DNA of 64,000 nucleotides from Bagarius yarrelli (lineage: Eukaryota > Chordata > Actinopteri > Siluriformes > Sisoridae). Shown one piece after another: positions 53,400 through 64,000 of this stretch. The DNA lies in assembly GCA_005784505.1 (NCBI GenBank), contig VCAZ01000097.1, positions 1,532,501 to 1,596,500 of the forward strand, read 5' to 3'. The notes beneath the pieces are model-generated. The model saw only the letters and a program-made list of their open reading frames with translations. It did no database searches and was not told the origin of the DNA. Each line of letters opens with the position of its first letter. Position 1 is the first letter of the stretch. A program made the position numbers and the translations under genes.

Positions 53400-53950
53400 T
53401 ATAGCAGCATGATTTCCCATCAGAGGGGAAGCGCAGTCTTCTTCCCCATTACCCCAGGGTTCTCTCCCCCTTCCCCATGCTCAGTCCCGCCCTTCCTCAC
53501 TCCCACCAGCCATTAAGACACGCAAAACACACACACACACACACACACAAAAACACAGCACATAAGTCAAGCTTAATGATGTCAGAATCACGGTGAACAC
53601 GCAAGAAAAGATGCGTTTACGCAAAGACGCACTGCGCTTCCGAAATGGGATTTACTTTCAGAGAAACTTTTTGCGGACTTTTGTTGGAATTTTGCTGTTT
53701 AGACTTTAAACCTCTTTTCCTTTTGCATGGATGGAAATTAAACGGAAGGAAAGCAATCCTGGGAAACTCGCGCCTGCGTCAGTTTCCCTAAGGTGGGAAG
53801 TTGCGGAAAGTTTGCCCGGGTTTGACCAGAAGCGGGTTCATGGGGACGCGGCGTTAGTTTGCAGAGTGTGAAAGCAGCGATACACGAGAAGGCGGTAAAT
53901 CTTTCGGTTAAAAAAAGACGAGGACATTTAAACCCCAAAAAAAGAGAGAA

Positions 53951-53952
<2 letters not shown>
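53400..53952 (+). promoter_or_regulatory. ARHGEF17: ARHGEF17 upstream region, probable 5'UTR and promoter side
   Basis: This stretch is richer in C and G than its surroundings (for example cagtcccgcccttcc near 53484) and lies between the last SINE and the start codon. It holds a CA microsatellite (about 53528-53549). I see no convincing TATA box. There are upstream ATGs, at 53727 and (in frame) 53859. The transcription start cannot be placed from sequence alone. Confidence 0.4.
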
Positions 53953-53995
<43 letters not shown>

Positions 53996-53999
53996 AGCC
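53953..53999 (+). promoter_or_regulatory. ARHGEF17: (GA)n tract and Kozak context at the ARHGEF17 start
   Basis: About 19 GA units end ten bases before the start codon, followed by cgagcagcc. The GA run is open in the coding frame and would read as an Arg-Glu repeat if translation began upstream, for example at ATG 53859. The strong Kozak context and the match to the family start point to 54000. Confidence 0.7.
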
Positions 54000-56900
54000 A
54001 TGGCAGAAAAAGAGACGCAAAGGAAAGCTGCGGTTTACCGAAGTGTCTCTTTTAAAAAGTTGCACAATTGGAAGGCCAGTAAAAGCGGTTCGGGAGCCGA
54101 GGATCAGCGTCACGGCTCGGAGGATTTGGAGACTGGAGGTGCCCTTCCCCCTACGGCTGAACAGCCCTTGGATATGCGCAGTGCTGCTGTGGCTAGAAAA
54201 GTTTCCAAAATCTCAGCAGCCAGCCTCTCGAGGGCAGATCCGAAAAAGAGCTCCAGTCATACCATTTCACCCTCAATCCGCCACCTCTCAGAAAAGTTTG
54301 GATCAAACACAAATTCAGGCAGCAGTTCAGTTCTTCTTCAGCCTGCAGTTTCCCAAAGGAGTAAATCTTCAGACAGATCATCTTCTTCCCAGGACATTTC
54401 AGGATGTTTTCCTGATCATAGTAAAGATCTTTCCAGGACTTTGGTTTCGGATAATAAGTATCAGGAGTCGGTTTCTGGCTCGGATTCGGATAGAGGTCGA
54501 AAACGAAGGGTTCGAAAGATCGCAGATGGTGGCGTGAGGGCAGGTAAGAGCGATTATTCTGGAATCAGTGATGGCTCTGATAGCTTTAGTGGTAACACTT
54601 TCAATTCAGAAGATGATATTTGTGTCCTAGGAATTTCAACATGCAAGCCAAATCGCTGGCATCGCTCCTCCCAAAGTGAAACTATTCATGTAGATTCAAG
54701 CTGGCCGAGTGTTACAAAAATTAGAGAGATTTTCGGAGATGGAAACAGAAAGAAGCACAAGTCAATGTCAGATCAAGAGGACTTAAAATCGGATGACTAT
54801 AACTTATACCATTCGTTAGGCACAAAAGACGACAACACGTCTTTAGACAAGAGCGACAGGCAGTCACCACTGCAGCCAAGAGGACACTGGCAGGACACAA
54901 ACTGCTCTGATCACGATGCTAACAGACATCAGAGTATGGACTCTGGTTTTAGGACAAAAAAACATTCTCATGACGGTGACTTTAGCTTTGTGAAAAGAAA
55001 AGTTTCAACGGATAAAAGCAAAGTTGAGACTCAAAAAGCTAGCAGAAAGAGCTGGACAGACATTGACACGCGACCCACTCCACCTACCCCTCCACCCCGC
55101 ACTACTTCTGTTGCTTTGCCTCTCAGGTCCCATTCGTGTGCCTACAGCGAACAGCTACAGGAGCAAAGACAGAAGGTTAAGCAGCCGCAGCCATCAGATA
55201 GTTTGCATTCCTTACATAGTTCTCCAAAACCACAGGCTGGCTTCCCAGTGGAACCGGTCAGCACTCGTGAGAGATTGAGCTCTAGGGAAGAGGAAGACGA
55301 GTCTGAAGAGCAGATAGATAAAAAAACACTCTCATTTGCGAACAGAAGTGAAGGAACTAGCACACATATCTCAAGAAACAAGCATGATGCCTGGGCCATA
55401 CTCTCGCATCGGTCTTCAGGTAGTGAGGACGACAGCCCAGCAGGATTAGCTAATCAAGTCCGACGACGTTCCCTGAGGAAAAAGAAAAAAAGCAATTCCA
55501 CCAGAGAGAATGAGGAGTCTGATGACAGTGACGACCAGCCCCTGATGATGGACCATCAGCTTTCATGTGATTCCCAAATGGAGAGACGGAGACCTGACAG
55601 TTTGCGGTCTAATGCCTGTGTTGGTGGACAGATGTGGGAGAGAGCACGGGGTTCCTCTGTGATTCAGGACAGTTACAGGCGCTTGTGTAAAGCTTCAGAG
55701 GGAAAAGTTGGCAACAGCAATGTCCCATATGTATCACGTGTGTCAAAGGTGACCATTCCCTCATTTCTCTCCAGCCCCTTAGGGTCACGTTGTAGCAGCA
55801 GATATTCCAGTACTGAAACTCTAAAGGCCGAAGATCCTGTAGGTTCAACGTCCAACAGAGCCTCGTCCTCTGTTCTAAGCAAAACATATTATGGTAATGC
55901 TACCATGTACCGCTCACCTAGTTTTGGGCATGGAGACAGTTTTTCTCGCACCCCTGTTCGTGTTCGCCCCCGGCTGATGCCTGGCTTGAATCAAGGAGAC
56001 AACACTTCTAATGCTGCACGAAGCAACATTGCCTGTTCGGACAGTCATGAAACAGATAAAGACAGAATATCACTGTCAAATCCCGATATAGCTTCAGACA
56101 CTATGTCATTACTGAGTTATCTGAAAACGGATTTATCAGGGCTAAGGATAAAGAAGAAAAGCGAGGATGGTGAGGAAAGTCTGAACTCCAGCAATCAGCG
56201 TGTTCAACAGACATCAAATATGTACAGAATGGGCTCAAGAACTGCAGGGCTGAACTCTAGAAGGCCCTCACTAAAGGACCTTACTGCTACTTTGAGGAGA
56301 ACGAAGTCATTTACCTACTCCGAAAAACCTTTAGGGTCAGCTATAAGGAGTTCCTCTGAGCAAAGACTGGACTGTGTAAGTGATGGAGAGCGAGAAGTCA
56401 TATCTGATAGAGAAGTGGAGAGTGATGATTGCAGAGGTTTTTATGACTATGAAGAGCCAATTCCAACCCCTCTAGAAGATCACTACATTCAAGAAGCGAG
56501 ACAAGTAATAAGAGATATTTGTCAAATGAGTGCTAACAGGGATTATGATGACGAAGAGGATATTGCAAGGTTTAAAAGAAATGGGAATTTTGCCATGGTG
56601 GAAACTAATAAAGAAACTAATCAGATGGAGCAGGTGGAGAGGATGGATGTACAGATTGTGGAGACTGTAAACAAAAAGCAGGCTGACAGAGAAAATGGTA
56701 AATGTTTACCTAGAGAAAATTCGGAGGAAAACATGTTTGGAGATAGATCACTGGATGAACTTTCAGGACATGAATCCAGTCTCACAGATGAAGGAATTGT
56801 CACAGAGCCAGAGGCTGTTTCATTTGGAGGGCTGTCCTCTGGCACCGACTTGCTAGGCCAGACGCTCACTGTTTGGACTCAGTCTGGACTGTATGAGAAT

Positions 56901-58244
56901 CAGTTACCCAACATGACACTGGAAAAGTCTCATCAAGCTCCTGTCCCATCTGTGAGGACAGAATATGAGGCGGTTGCTATAGGGGGAGATGTAAGCATCA
57001 ATAAAACTTCAAACCAGGCCTCTTCAGAGGCACCATCTACTCCCAGTGCTCTTCGAAGACGAAGAAAATTCTCCTCAGCTGCCAACAATGGTTCGGATTC
57101 CAGCAATGGTAGTAATGGCGAGTCAAATGTCGAATCTGCTTACCGCTCTCTCAGCGATCCTATGCCTTATCGCAGTCGCTTGGTTGCAGAAAATGGAAGT
57201 AACAGTTTTAGCATGGACAGCAATCTACTTGGCTCACTCTCTCTAAATTCAAAGGTTGCTGTAAGTGCAGATTCTTCTGCAGCGAATCTGTCAGAGTGTA
57301 CCGGCAGTGCAGCTAGTGACTTGTCAGTGTATAGTGACTCACTGAAGGATTACAGCACTGTTATACAGAGCATAGTGCATGAACCCGGAGCAATGGACAA
57401 GCTGAGTGATGAGAAGGCAAGCGGCAAAGCAGTGAAAAAGAAAAGCTTTAGTGATCCTAGCAGAAGAGGTGAACTAGCTTCTCCAGCCCTTGAGGTCCAG
57501 AGACATTCTAATGAACCCATTAATGAGCTAGAGCAGCCTATTCCTCCTTCAAGCAGCGAGCCGATCTTGTCGGAGCAAAGAGACCTGTTGTGGAAGCTCA
57601 ACAGTGAGCAATGTCAGCTGTATTCTAACAAGAGCTCACGATCCCAATCAGAGTATGATTTGCCGTGTCAACTTGACCGCAATAGAGTTAATAAAGCAGA
57701 TAATAAAGAGCCAGAGTTGCCCTTTGACCCAAAACTGCCTCAGGTGTTGTCTCCCAGTATCAGTCGCCGTGGTTGCAAAAAACGCACACACCGTGTCGCC
57801 CATCAACAGTCTTGCAACGATGGGGGCCAAATGGAGGAGCATCAAGAGGAACAAACCTATGAGGGTCATCTGGATCATTCCAAGTTTGTTCGGCCTCAGC
57901 TTCCTGTATCTAAAATAAGGCCCAAGCATGTCCGTCATGCCAGTGAGCCTGCCACATTTGTTCCTATTACACCATCTAACCTGCAGCATAGCTTGTTCAA
58001 AAATCCAGAACCCCAACAACTCTCAAGACACAGACAAGGTGATGGAGCGCCGTCTTTGGAGGATGTTACAGAACAATACATTTTGGCCTCAAATCCACCA
58101 GAGGGATCTTCTGAAACCTCTGCTAATGGAGCCGTTGTGGAAGGTACCAGCTCTGTTCCTGCTGCAACCAGCATTGACCCCCAAGTGCAAAGGAAGTCCA
58201 GCGATGAGCTGACCCAAGCCCCACTTAAAACAAAACCACGAGTG
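54000..58244 (+). CDS. ARHGEF17: Rho guanine nucleotide exchange factor 17, first coding exon (partial gene)
   Basis: One exon of 1,415 codons codes for the N-terminal, mostly disordered half of ARHGEF17 (TEM4, p164-RhoGEF). The start at 54000 has a strong context (gcagccATGg) and gives MAEKETQRKAAVYRSVSFKK, like the human start ending in YRSVSFK. Conserved blocks in order: WPSVTKIREIFG, PPTPPPRT, SSRYSSTETLK (about residue 598), YRSPSFG, SLSNPDIAS (about 690), LKDLTATLRRTKSF (about 758), EARQV (about 830), ELSGHESSLTDEG (about 919), ALRRRRK, AYRSLSDP, SFSDPSRRGEL (about 1148), SSSEPIL, KHVRHASEPATF and SLEDVTEQYIL. The exon ends phase 0 at GTG|GTAAGT. Family knowledge: the downstream DH-PH domains activate RhoA-type GTPases, and the N-terminal half links to actin and cell junctions. 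The DH, PH and beta-propeller exons lie outside the window. The encoded N-terminal half is longer than my recollection of the human one (about 1,050 residues). It is Ser-rich throughout. Confidence 0.96.
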
Positions 58245-59668
58245 GTAAGTCATATTTTTTACATTTTTTTTGCAGTAGAAAAGAAACTATAGATAGGATG
58301 GAAACCATCATTTTGTAAAGGAGTTAGAGCTGGATCTCAGAGGCGTGTGCTTGTGTATCTGTCATCTTTTGCGAAACAAATTTTCTCAGATTCCAGCAAA
58401 ATGACGCAGGATATGCTATTGTAATCGTACAAGCTCACGTCTGGTTCACTGGTGTTGTTGAGGAGTTTTTGATATAGCCCATATGCTTTACCTTTCATCT
58501 CTCTCTCTCTCTCTTCTAAGGTGTGTGTATAAATATATATATATATATGTATGTGTGTATCCATGTATGTATCTATTTATGTATTGAAACATGGGAGAGA
58601 AATTCTTTAGAGATTAGTTTCTTTCCTTGTGTATATATAAGCGATCCTTGACTAGGTCATATTTTCCTTTAGCACCTTTTATGGTTGTGTACTTTCTTCT
58701 TTTGTTGGTGCCTGACTGTTCTTCATTCTGTGTGCTGATAAAATTCAGCCTGGGTGCAAATGAATTACTTTGATTAATACTGTGCGTTTTATCCAACATT
58801 CCTCTGTCCTGAAATTGAATTGCTTCTTTTTTTCCGGTTAAATGAAGTGTCATTATGACCCGAGATAAGAGTTAAAATGCCTCGCAAGGCCTTGACTTTC
58901 AGCTCAGATCGTTTTGTCCAATCGGAATCATCATTTACAGTAGTCTCGCTGTCTCCCGCATGCACGCTTGGTTTGAGGATAAAGTGTACTGTGCATGTGG
59001 TTGCATGTTTTTTGTAAAGAGATGAAGTGTGTTTTAGATTGAAAATATTAGCAATCCATGTTTTAAGATGAAGTAAAAATTAAGGCTGTCTAACTCAAAA
59101 CTAGCTACAAAAAATCCTAATTTATGAACTTTTATATAATTTGGTCCAATATTTGTTTGGCTTATTATTTTTTTCCATATTTAATTTCCACCAAATTTCA
59201 TGTTTGCCAGGATACTATTTCTGAAATGGGTGGAAAAAGAAACGGACCCATGATATAGATATAGAAGATGTTAAATATTGCTAGCTAACTAGTGCACTAG
59301 TGCTAGCCTTTTTTTTTAATGGTTAGTTATTAAATAACCTGTGAACTTTAGCGTTGCTGTGGTCTTCTGAGATTTACTTATAAGGATGACATCACTGCTC
59401 TGGAACACATTAGAATTTGGACACCGTCTCCAAGTGTCTGGTAGTGTGTTAAACATTAAAAAGTTTATACCTCTCGGTGCCAGAAGAAGGAAACAAAGAA
59501 TATGATGCAGGTTTTTTTTTTTTACAAAACAGCTGAATAGGTGCAGTAATTCTAAGGATTCCCATGGTAGTGATGTAATGTTTTTTCTGTGTTAGGTGAA
59601 GAGTATTATTAGCAGAACCACTGGGTTTTAACAGCTTGGGTGTGTTTGTTTTTAACATTTCTGCACGG

Positions 59669-59690
59669 TGTGTGTGTGTGTGTGTGTGAG
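59669..59690. repeat. (GT)n microsatellite
   Basis: About 10 GT units, followed by a GA-rich purine stretch to 59850 in ARHGEF17 intron 1. Confidence 0.9.
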
Positions 59691-60202
59691 TGAGCGCGAG
59701 AGAGAGAAAAAGAAATAGCTTGATTGTGTTAAAGCTGACAGCTCTACAGAGAAAGTGATAGAAATTGACCGAAAGAAATAAAGAGACAGAGAAGTAGGAA
59801 ATAGAAATAGAAATAGAGAGAGAGAGAGAGAGAAATAGAGCGCAAAAACCTGCAGGCTAAGCATTTCGTTAAGGAGTGTATGACACGAGCAGCTGGTGTA
59901 AACACCCAAACATACTTGTGGTTAAGAAGACGGAGCGACGTGTAGCTTGAGTTCATCCGTGGAAGTTAGAAATGAGTAGTCAGTTTTTAAGCCATAAGCA
60001 CCGTATTTCACTCGATCCCTGAGATTGAAGCAGATAGAGAAAGAAGGGAGGATGAGACAAAGAAATATGAATAAAAGGGTTGAATAAAAGGTGTGGAAGG
60101 GTTTTTTCTCTCTCAGAAGAAAGAAGAGATAGCAAGGTAATATCCAGAGAACAAGTTTGTATGTTTGCTTACTGACAAAGAAATGATCAGTGTATTATTT
60201 TA

Positions 60203-60391
60203 AGTGGTGGCTCATGGTTAAGGTGTTGAACTACCAACCTGAAGATTGTGGGTTCGATTCCCAGCTTCACCAAGTCACCACTGTTGGGCCCCTGAGCAAG
60301 GCCCTTAACCCCCAATTGCTCAGTTGTATAAATGAGATGAATGTAAGTCGCTCTGGATAAGGACGTCTGCCAAATGCCGTAAATGTAAATG
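60203..60391 (+). mobile_element. SINE family A, best-preserved copy
   Basis: From aagtggtggctcatggttaa through gggttcgattcccagcttca and tgggcccctgagcaaggccc to the intact tail gtaagtcgctctggataagg and acgtctgccaaatgccgtaa. It serves as the reference copy for family A. Confidence 0.85.
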
Positions 60392-60439
60392 TTAATGTAA
60401 TGGTAGGTTTGTTCTAACAGTGAGAGACAACAAAAACAT

Positions 60440-61165
60440 CCAGAAAAACACAATTCCAAAAGGTAAATTTGCATTTTAATGACCAAAATAAATATTTGAC
60501 CCCCTTCCGTAAAACAAGTACTTGGTGGTGAAACCCTTGTTGGCAATCACAGAGGTCAGACGTTTCTTGTAGTTGTCCACCAGGTTTGCACACATGTCTC
60601 AGAAGGGATTTTGTCCCACTCCTCTTTGCAGATCCTCTTTAAGTCATTAATGGTTCGAGGCTACCATTTGACAAATTAAACCTTCAGCTCCCTCTACAGA
60701 TTTTCTATAGGATTAAGGTCTGGAGACTAGAGGCTAGGCCACTCCAGGACCTTAATGTGCTTCTTCTTGTGTAGTGTGTTACCAATTGTTTTCTTGGTGA
60801 CTTTGGTCCAAGTTGCTTTGAGATCATTGACGAGATCCTTCTGTGTAGGTCTGGACTGATTCTCATTATAATTGAAACTCCCCCAGCTGAGCTCTTGCAT
60901 GAAGCCCCGGACCAAGAGAGATTGACAGTTATTTTGGTTCTCTTCAGTTTGTTAGCGAGGTCGGGTGGGGGTTCTCCCTTTTTTTTTCCAGAGCACCTCT
61001 GGCAAAGCTGCAGTAACTGTTGTCACCTTATTACCAAGATGCTTGGTGATGGTCTTGTAGCCCATTCCAGCCTGGTGTAACAATATTGTTCCTGACATCC
61101 TTGGACAGCACTTTGGTCTTGGACATGGTGTAGATATTGGAATCTTGCTTATTATCAAATAATTA
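60440..61165 (-). mobile_element. Tc1-like element, internally deleted (reversed)
   Basis: Antisense blocks in order: gaccaaaataaatatttgac, aaggtctggagactagaggc, ggccactccaggaccttaat, a jump to tagtgtgttaccaattgttt, gatcattgacgagatccttc, tgaagccccggaccaagaga, gtcttgtagcccattccagc and tggtcttggacatggtgtag. This is the known fish Tc1 transposase read from C to N terminus, with the centre missing. Non-coding. Confidence 0.75.
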
Positions 61166-61302
61166 TTTAACTCATTAAAATGCAGCGTGTGTTTGTGTGT
61201 GTGTGTGTGTTGGTTAACAATAAGCTGTCTACTTTGTTTAGTACATTAGCATCAACTAGATGAATATGAGACTTTGTTGGAATCTTTTCTTCCATCTGGT
61301 AA

Positions 61303-61332
61303 CTACAATGTGTGTGTGTGTGTGTGTGTGTG
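61303..61332. repeat. (GT)n microsatellite
   Basis: About 12 GT units in intron 1; a shorter run lies at about 61190-61210. Confidence 0.9.
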
Positions 61333-62089
61333 TGCACTTGTTTTCATAAATGTAATTCTGGACCCCTGACAGCAGTAGTGTGGAGTGATCCTTTGCAGAC
61401 AGGAAGCCGGGGAACAGAAACAGGAAGTTGTTGTGGTTACTGATGTGCTTGACGAGTTGCAGGGAAGGATCCTGGGAGAATGTAGCTTCACACTTTCAGG
61501 CCTAAAGCAACAACATGCTCTGTATTGATCCTACAACCATTTTTTTTTTTCGTTATCCTTTTCTAAACATAGAAAGAAATGTATGTCTTGGAACACAAGC
61601 AGATAATCCTGACTGATCCCTCGTCAGTTCAGTCTTTAGCTGATCACTTTGGCCATTTTTGAGAATTTAAGGTCTGGGATGTTCAGTTGAGGTCAGGACA
61701 CCCTAGTTCTTTTAAAGTATAGCACACCTTGGCTCGTTCCGAAATCCCATACTGCTCAAGTATGTACTACATCTAAGCAAGAATGTATGTATTGTATGGT
61801 TCCGGGTAAGATGAAGAACTTAACTACATGGAACATTGTTTTTTTTTCTTAACGCTATTTAAAGCATTTAAAAAGTGCTGCGTCGCTGCTTCACGCCACT
61901 TGTGCATATGACATTGTTTCTCACTTGTATGTATATGTATACGTACCCTAAAAACCGCACCAGACTAGTAGGTCATCTGGGAACTTTTTGCCTTCTTTAA
62001 TTTGAATAATAAGGATTCCGACATACTACTCACCTCGAATACTCAGTTTCAGCCTTTTATATTATAAAGTATGAAAGTATGCGATTTTG

Positions 62090-62285
62090 GAAGTGGCCCT
62101 TGTCTTCATGGAGCTGATGGGCTTCGCACACAGGGACGTTGCCATGTTGAAACAGCATTTGCGTCTCGTAGTTCCGGTAATTATATAATGCTGCAACATA
62201 CAGCAACTTTCTGAACAACTGTGTGTTTCTAACTTTGGGGCAACAGAAGTGTGTTTTTTCCAAACTGTTGCCCCAAAGTTGGAAA
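62090..62285 (-). mobile_element. Tc1-like relic with a perfect fold-back
   Basis: ggagctgatgggcttcgcac and 'agggacgttgccatgttgaa' are antisense Tc1-like blocks. 62231-62246 and 62265-62280 are exact reverse complements (16 bp) around an 18-nt loop. Confidence 0.65.
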
Positions 62286-62554
62286 CAGGAGAAGATGATG
62301 TGGAGGTGCTGATAAGGTCTTTAGATGACTAACTAATGCAATTTTATTTATCTAACTAGCCTTTCCAATTAGTCCAATTATTGACCTCTGACCTTGTCCA
62401 GCATTACCTCGACCCTGACCAGGAAATGTTTTCATTGCTTTTTTGTGTCACACATTCCGCACACCTCTGTCTTTCCCTTCCTTCCTTAAAGCCAATAAAA
62501 GCAAGGCATAGTAGAGAGATGAGGTCATCGCCAAGATCGGAGTGTGATATCAGG

Positions 62555-62555
62555 T

Positions 62556-62595
<40 letters not shown>

Positions 62596-62600
62596 AGTTG
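62555..62600. repeat. (GA)n microsatellite
   Basis: About 16 GA units, then aaaaagag. Confidence 0.9.
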
Positions 62601-62819
62601 GAGCATGACCATAGAACGCATAGAACAGAGAGAGCACAGAAACAACTGAACAGTGTAGGGAAAAGAAAGAAAAACGGTGAGAGATTATGGAAGATAGGAG
62701 TTATAGGAAAAGAAGGAGAAGAAGTGATAGAACAGGGAAACTGGTAGCTTCGTTGTTTTTAGTTCATTAAGCATAAGGAATGTGGTCTCTTTTTTCGCTG
62801 CATAAGATCCTTGAACAAC

Positions 62820-62823
<4 letters not shown>

Positions 62824-62868
<45 letters not shown>
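62824..62868. repeat. (GT)n microsatellite
   Basis: About 22 uninterrupted GT units in ARHGEF17 intron 1. Confidence 0.95.
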
Positions 62869-62992
62869 CCGACTTACTTTCCTTAAATCAAGCAAAGGAA
62901 ATAAAGGAAGTGTTGGTATCTCACATTTTACTAACCCATCGGAGACTTTTTAATTTCCCACATATTTCTGTTCTAGATCGACAGAACATTGA

Positions 62993-63170
62993 TATACATT
63001 TACAGCATTTAGCAGATGTTCTTATCCAGAGCGACTTACATTTCTCTTTTTTAAGCAACTGGGGGTTAAGGGCCTTGTTTAGGGGCCCACAGTGGTGGCT
63101 TGGTGCTGCCAGGGAATCAAACCCTGGTCTTTCTGATATCAGTCTGACACCTTAACCACTAAGCCATCCT
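62993..63170 (-). mobile_element. SINE family A (reversed)
   Basis: Reverse copy: cagcatttagcagatgttct, 'gggggttaagggccttgttt' and 'gacaccttaaccactaagcc'. Confidence 0.8.
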
Positions 63171-63756
63171 TTCCCCCAGTTGCTTAAAACACATTTCTAA
63201 TTATTTTGTTTCTCATGTCACTGTAAACTGCTTGAATTTGGAAGTGTTGCAGGTTCACAGGCTTCGGTTTCAGTCTAAATCCTGGTTTAGTGTCTGTGCA
63301 GAGTTTTAATTGTGTGGATTCCCTCCGGATCCCTTGCTTATTTTCCCACGTCCCGAAACCCAGCGATTTGCCTGGAACTGTGCAGGAGTGTGTACATTGT
63401 GTTGTATAATAGATGTGAGTCTCTTTTAAAGAGCATTCCCTTTAGAGCCATGTCTGTTAGTTCCGACAATCTGGGGACATTAATCCGGGTCCCCACAAAT
63501 ATATTATATCTCTTTGGTATATAAAAGGAAAAGCTGGATGTTGCTTAAGGAGATAATAACTGTTAGAAAAAGTTTGCCATGAGGGGAGATAAGTGTGTGT
63601 GTGTGTGTGTCTGTGTGTAAGAGAGAGAGAGTGAGTTAGAGCGAGTTTTCTGTCTTGTGGTGGATAGACCCGGGCATGAGAAATGGGTCATGGGGTGATA
63701 CAGCCACCAAGAGTGGGCGGGGGTTCTCTCTTTCCCAGAGCACCTCTGGCAAAGCT

Positions 63757-63788
<32 letters not shown>

Positions 63789-64000
63789 CTTGTTTCTTCT
63801 GATTGGTTCAGCCCTCTGTGGTCTCACTAACATAAACTGGAGCAGCCGGGCGGGGCAGGAAAAGACTTTCTATCATTCATCTGGCTTTTTATTTCATGAC
63901 ATTGCTCTCTCTCTTTTTCTCACACTGTCTCTCTCGCTCTCTTTACCTCTTTCTCTCTCTCCTACTTGTGTGTGCTTTATCGGAAAAGGCCTGTTCCCCA
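63171..64000. other. ARHGEF17 intron 1, right edge
   Basis: GT runs at about 63594-63612 and 63762-63788 and a CT-rich stretch at the window end. No exon recognised. Confidence 0.5.

Larger units (their letters stand above)
58245..64000 (+). other. ARHGEF17: ARHGEF17 intron 1 (5' part)
   Basis: The intron begins with GTAAGT and runs past the window end. I saw no further exon: no frame resembles the DH segment that should follow. It holds AT-rich sequence (58245-59640), GT and GA microsatellites, a SINE (60203), an internally deleted Tc1 copy (60440-61165), a Tc1 fold-back (62090-62285) and a reversed SINE (62993-63170). Confidence 0.85.

Noticed and set aside
53859..53999. Extension of ARHGEF17 to an upstream ATG
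   Set aside because: The added residues are mostly the GA microsatellite. The family start motif and the strong Kozak context lie at 54000.
60203..60275. tRNA genes at the many ggttcgattcc boxes
   Set aside because: The boxes belong to SINE heads; no cloverleaf with acceptor stem could be drawn.

Overview
This window is vertebrate nuclear DNA, almost certainly from a ray-finned fish. It is AT-rich and intron-rich, and carries three protein genes that I recognise by translation: FAM168A, P2RY6 and ARHGEF17, all on the + strand. The fish call rests on the repeats: many tRNA-headed SINEs with the fish-type tail, decayed Tc1/mariner copies, RTE-like and L2-like LINE 3' ends, and abundant microsatellites. 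Species cannot be set from the sequence alone.

Layout. 1-10.3 kb: upstream or intron-like DNA with a 36-bp minisatellite at the left edge, an L2-like reverse transcriptase relic, SINEs, and a 2.1-kb CT-rich tract. 10.3-22.3 kb: FAM168A, with five exons from the usual MNPVYSP start to the stop, plus an upstream exon that joins in frame and would add 28 residues. 22.3 to about 28.9 kb: probable long 3'UTR of FAM168A, invaded by DNA transposons. 29-47.7 kb: repeat-rich DNA with no confident gene; one exon-like piece lies at 31.4 kb. 47.9-48.95 kb: P2RY6, whose coding region is one exon behind a good splice acceptor. 54.0-58.24 kb: the very large first coding exon of ARHGEF17 (1,415 codons), ending at a strong phase-0 donor. 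58.2-64 kb: its first intron; the catalytic DH-PH exons lie beyond the window.

The genes are not an operon and act separately: a proline/tyrosine-rich small protein, a UDP-type nucleotide receptor, and a Rho exchange factor. They are a known neighbourhood (human 11q13.4), but here FAM168A precedes P2RY6 on the same strand, unlike human.

The most unusual observation is the 36-bp minisatellite, present twice (1-573 and 17608-18529). Read on the minus strand it is exactly 12 codons (VVRPAMMYGLET), a piece of the RTE-like LINE polyprotein. At the second locus the array grows directly out of the truncated 5' end of such a LINE copy.
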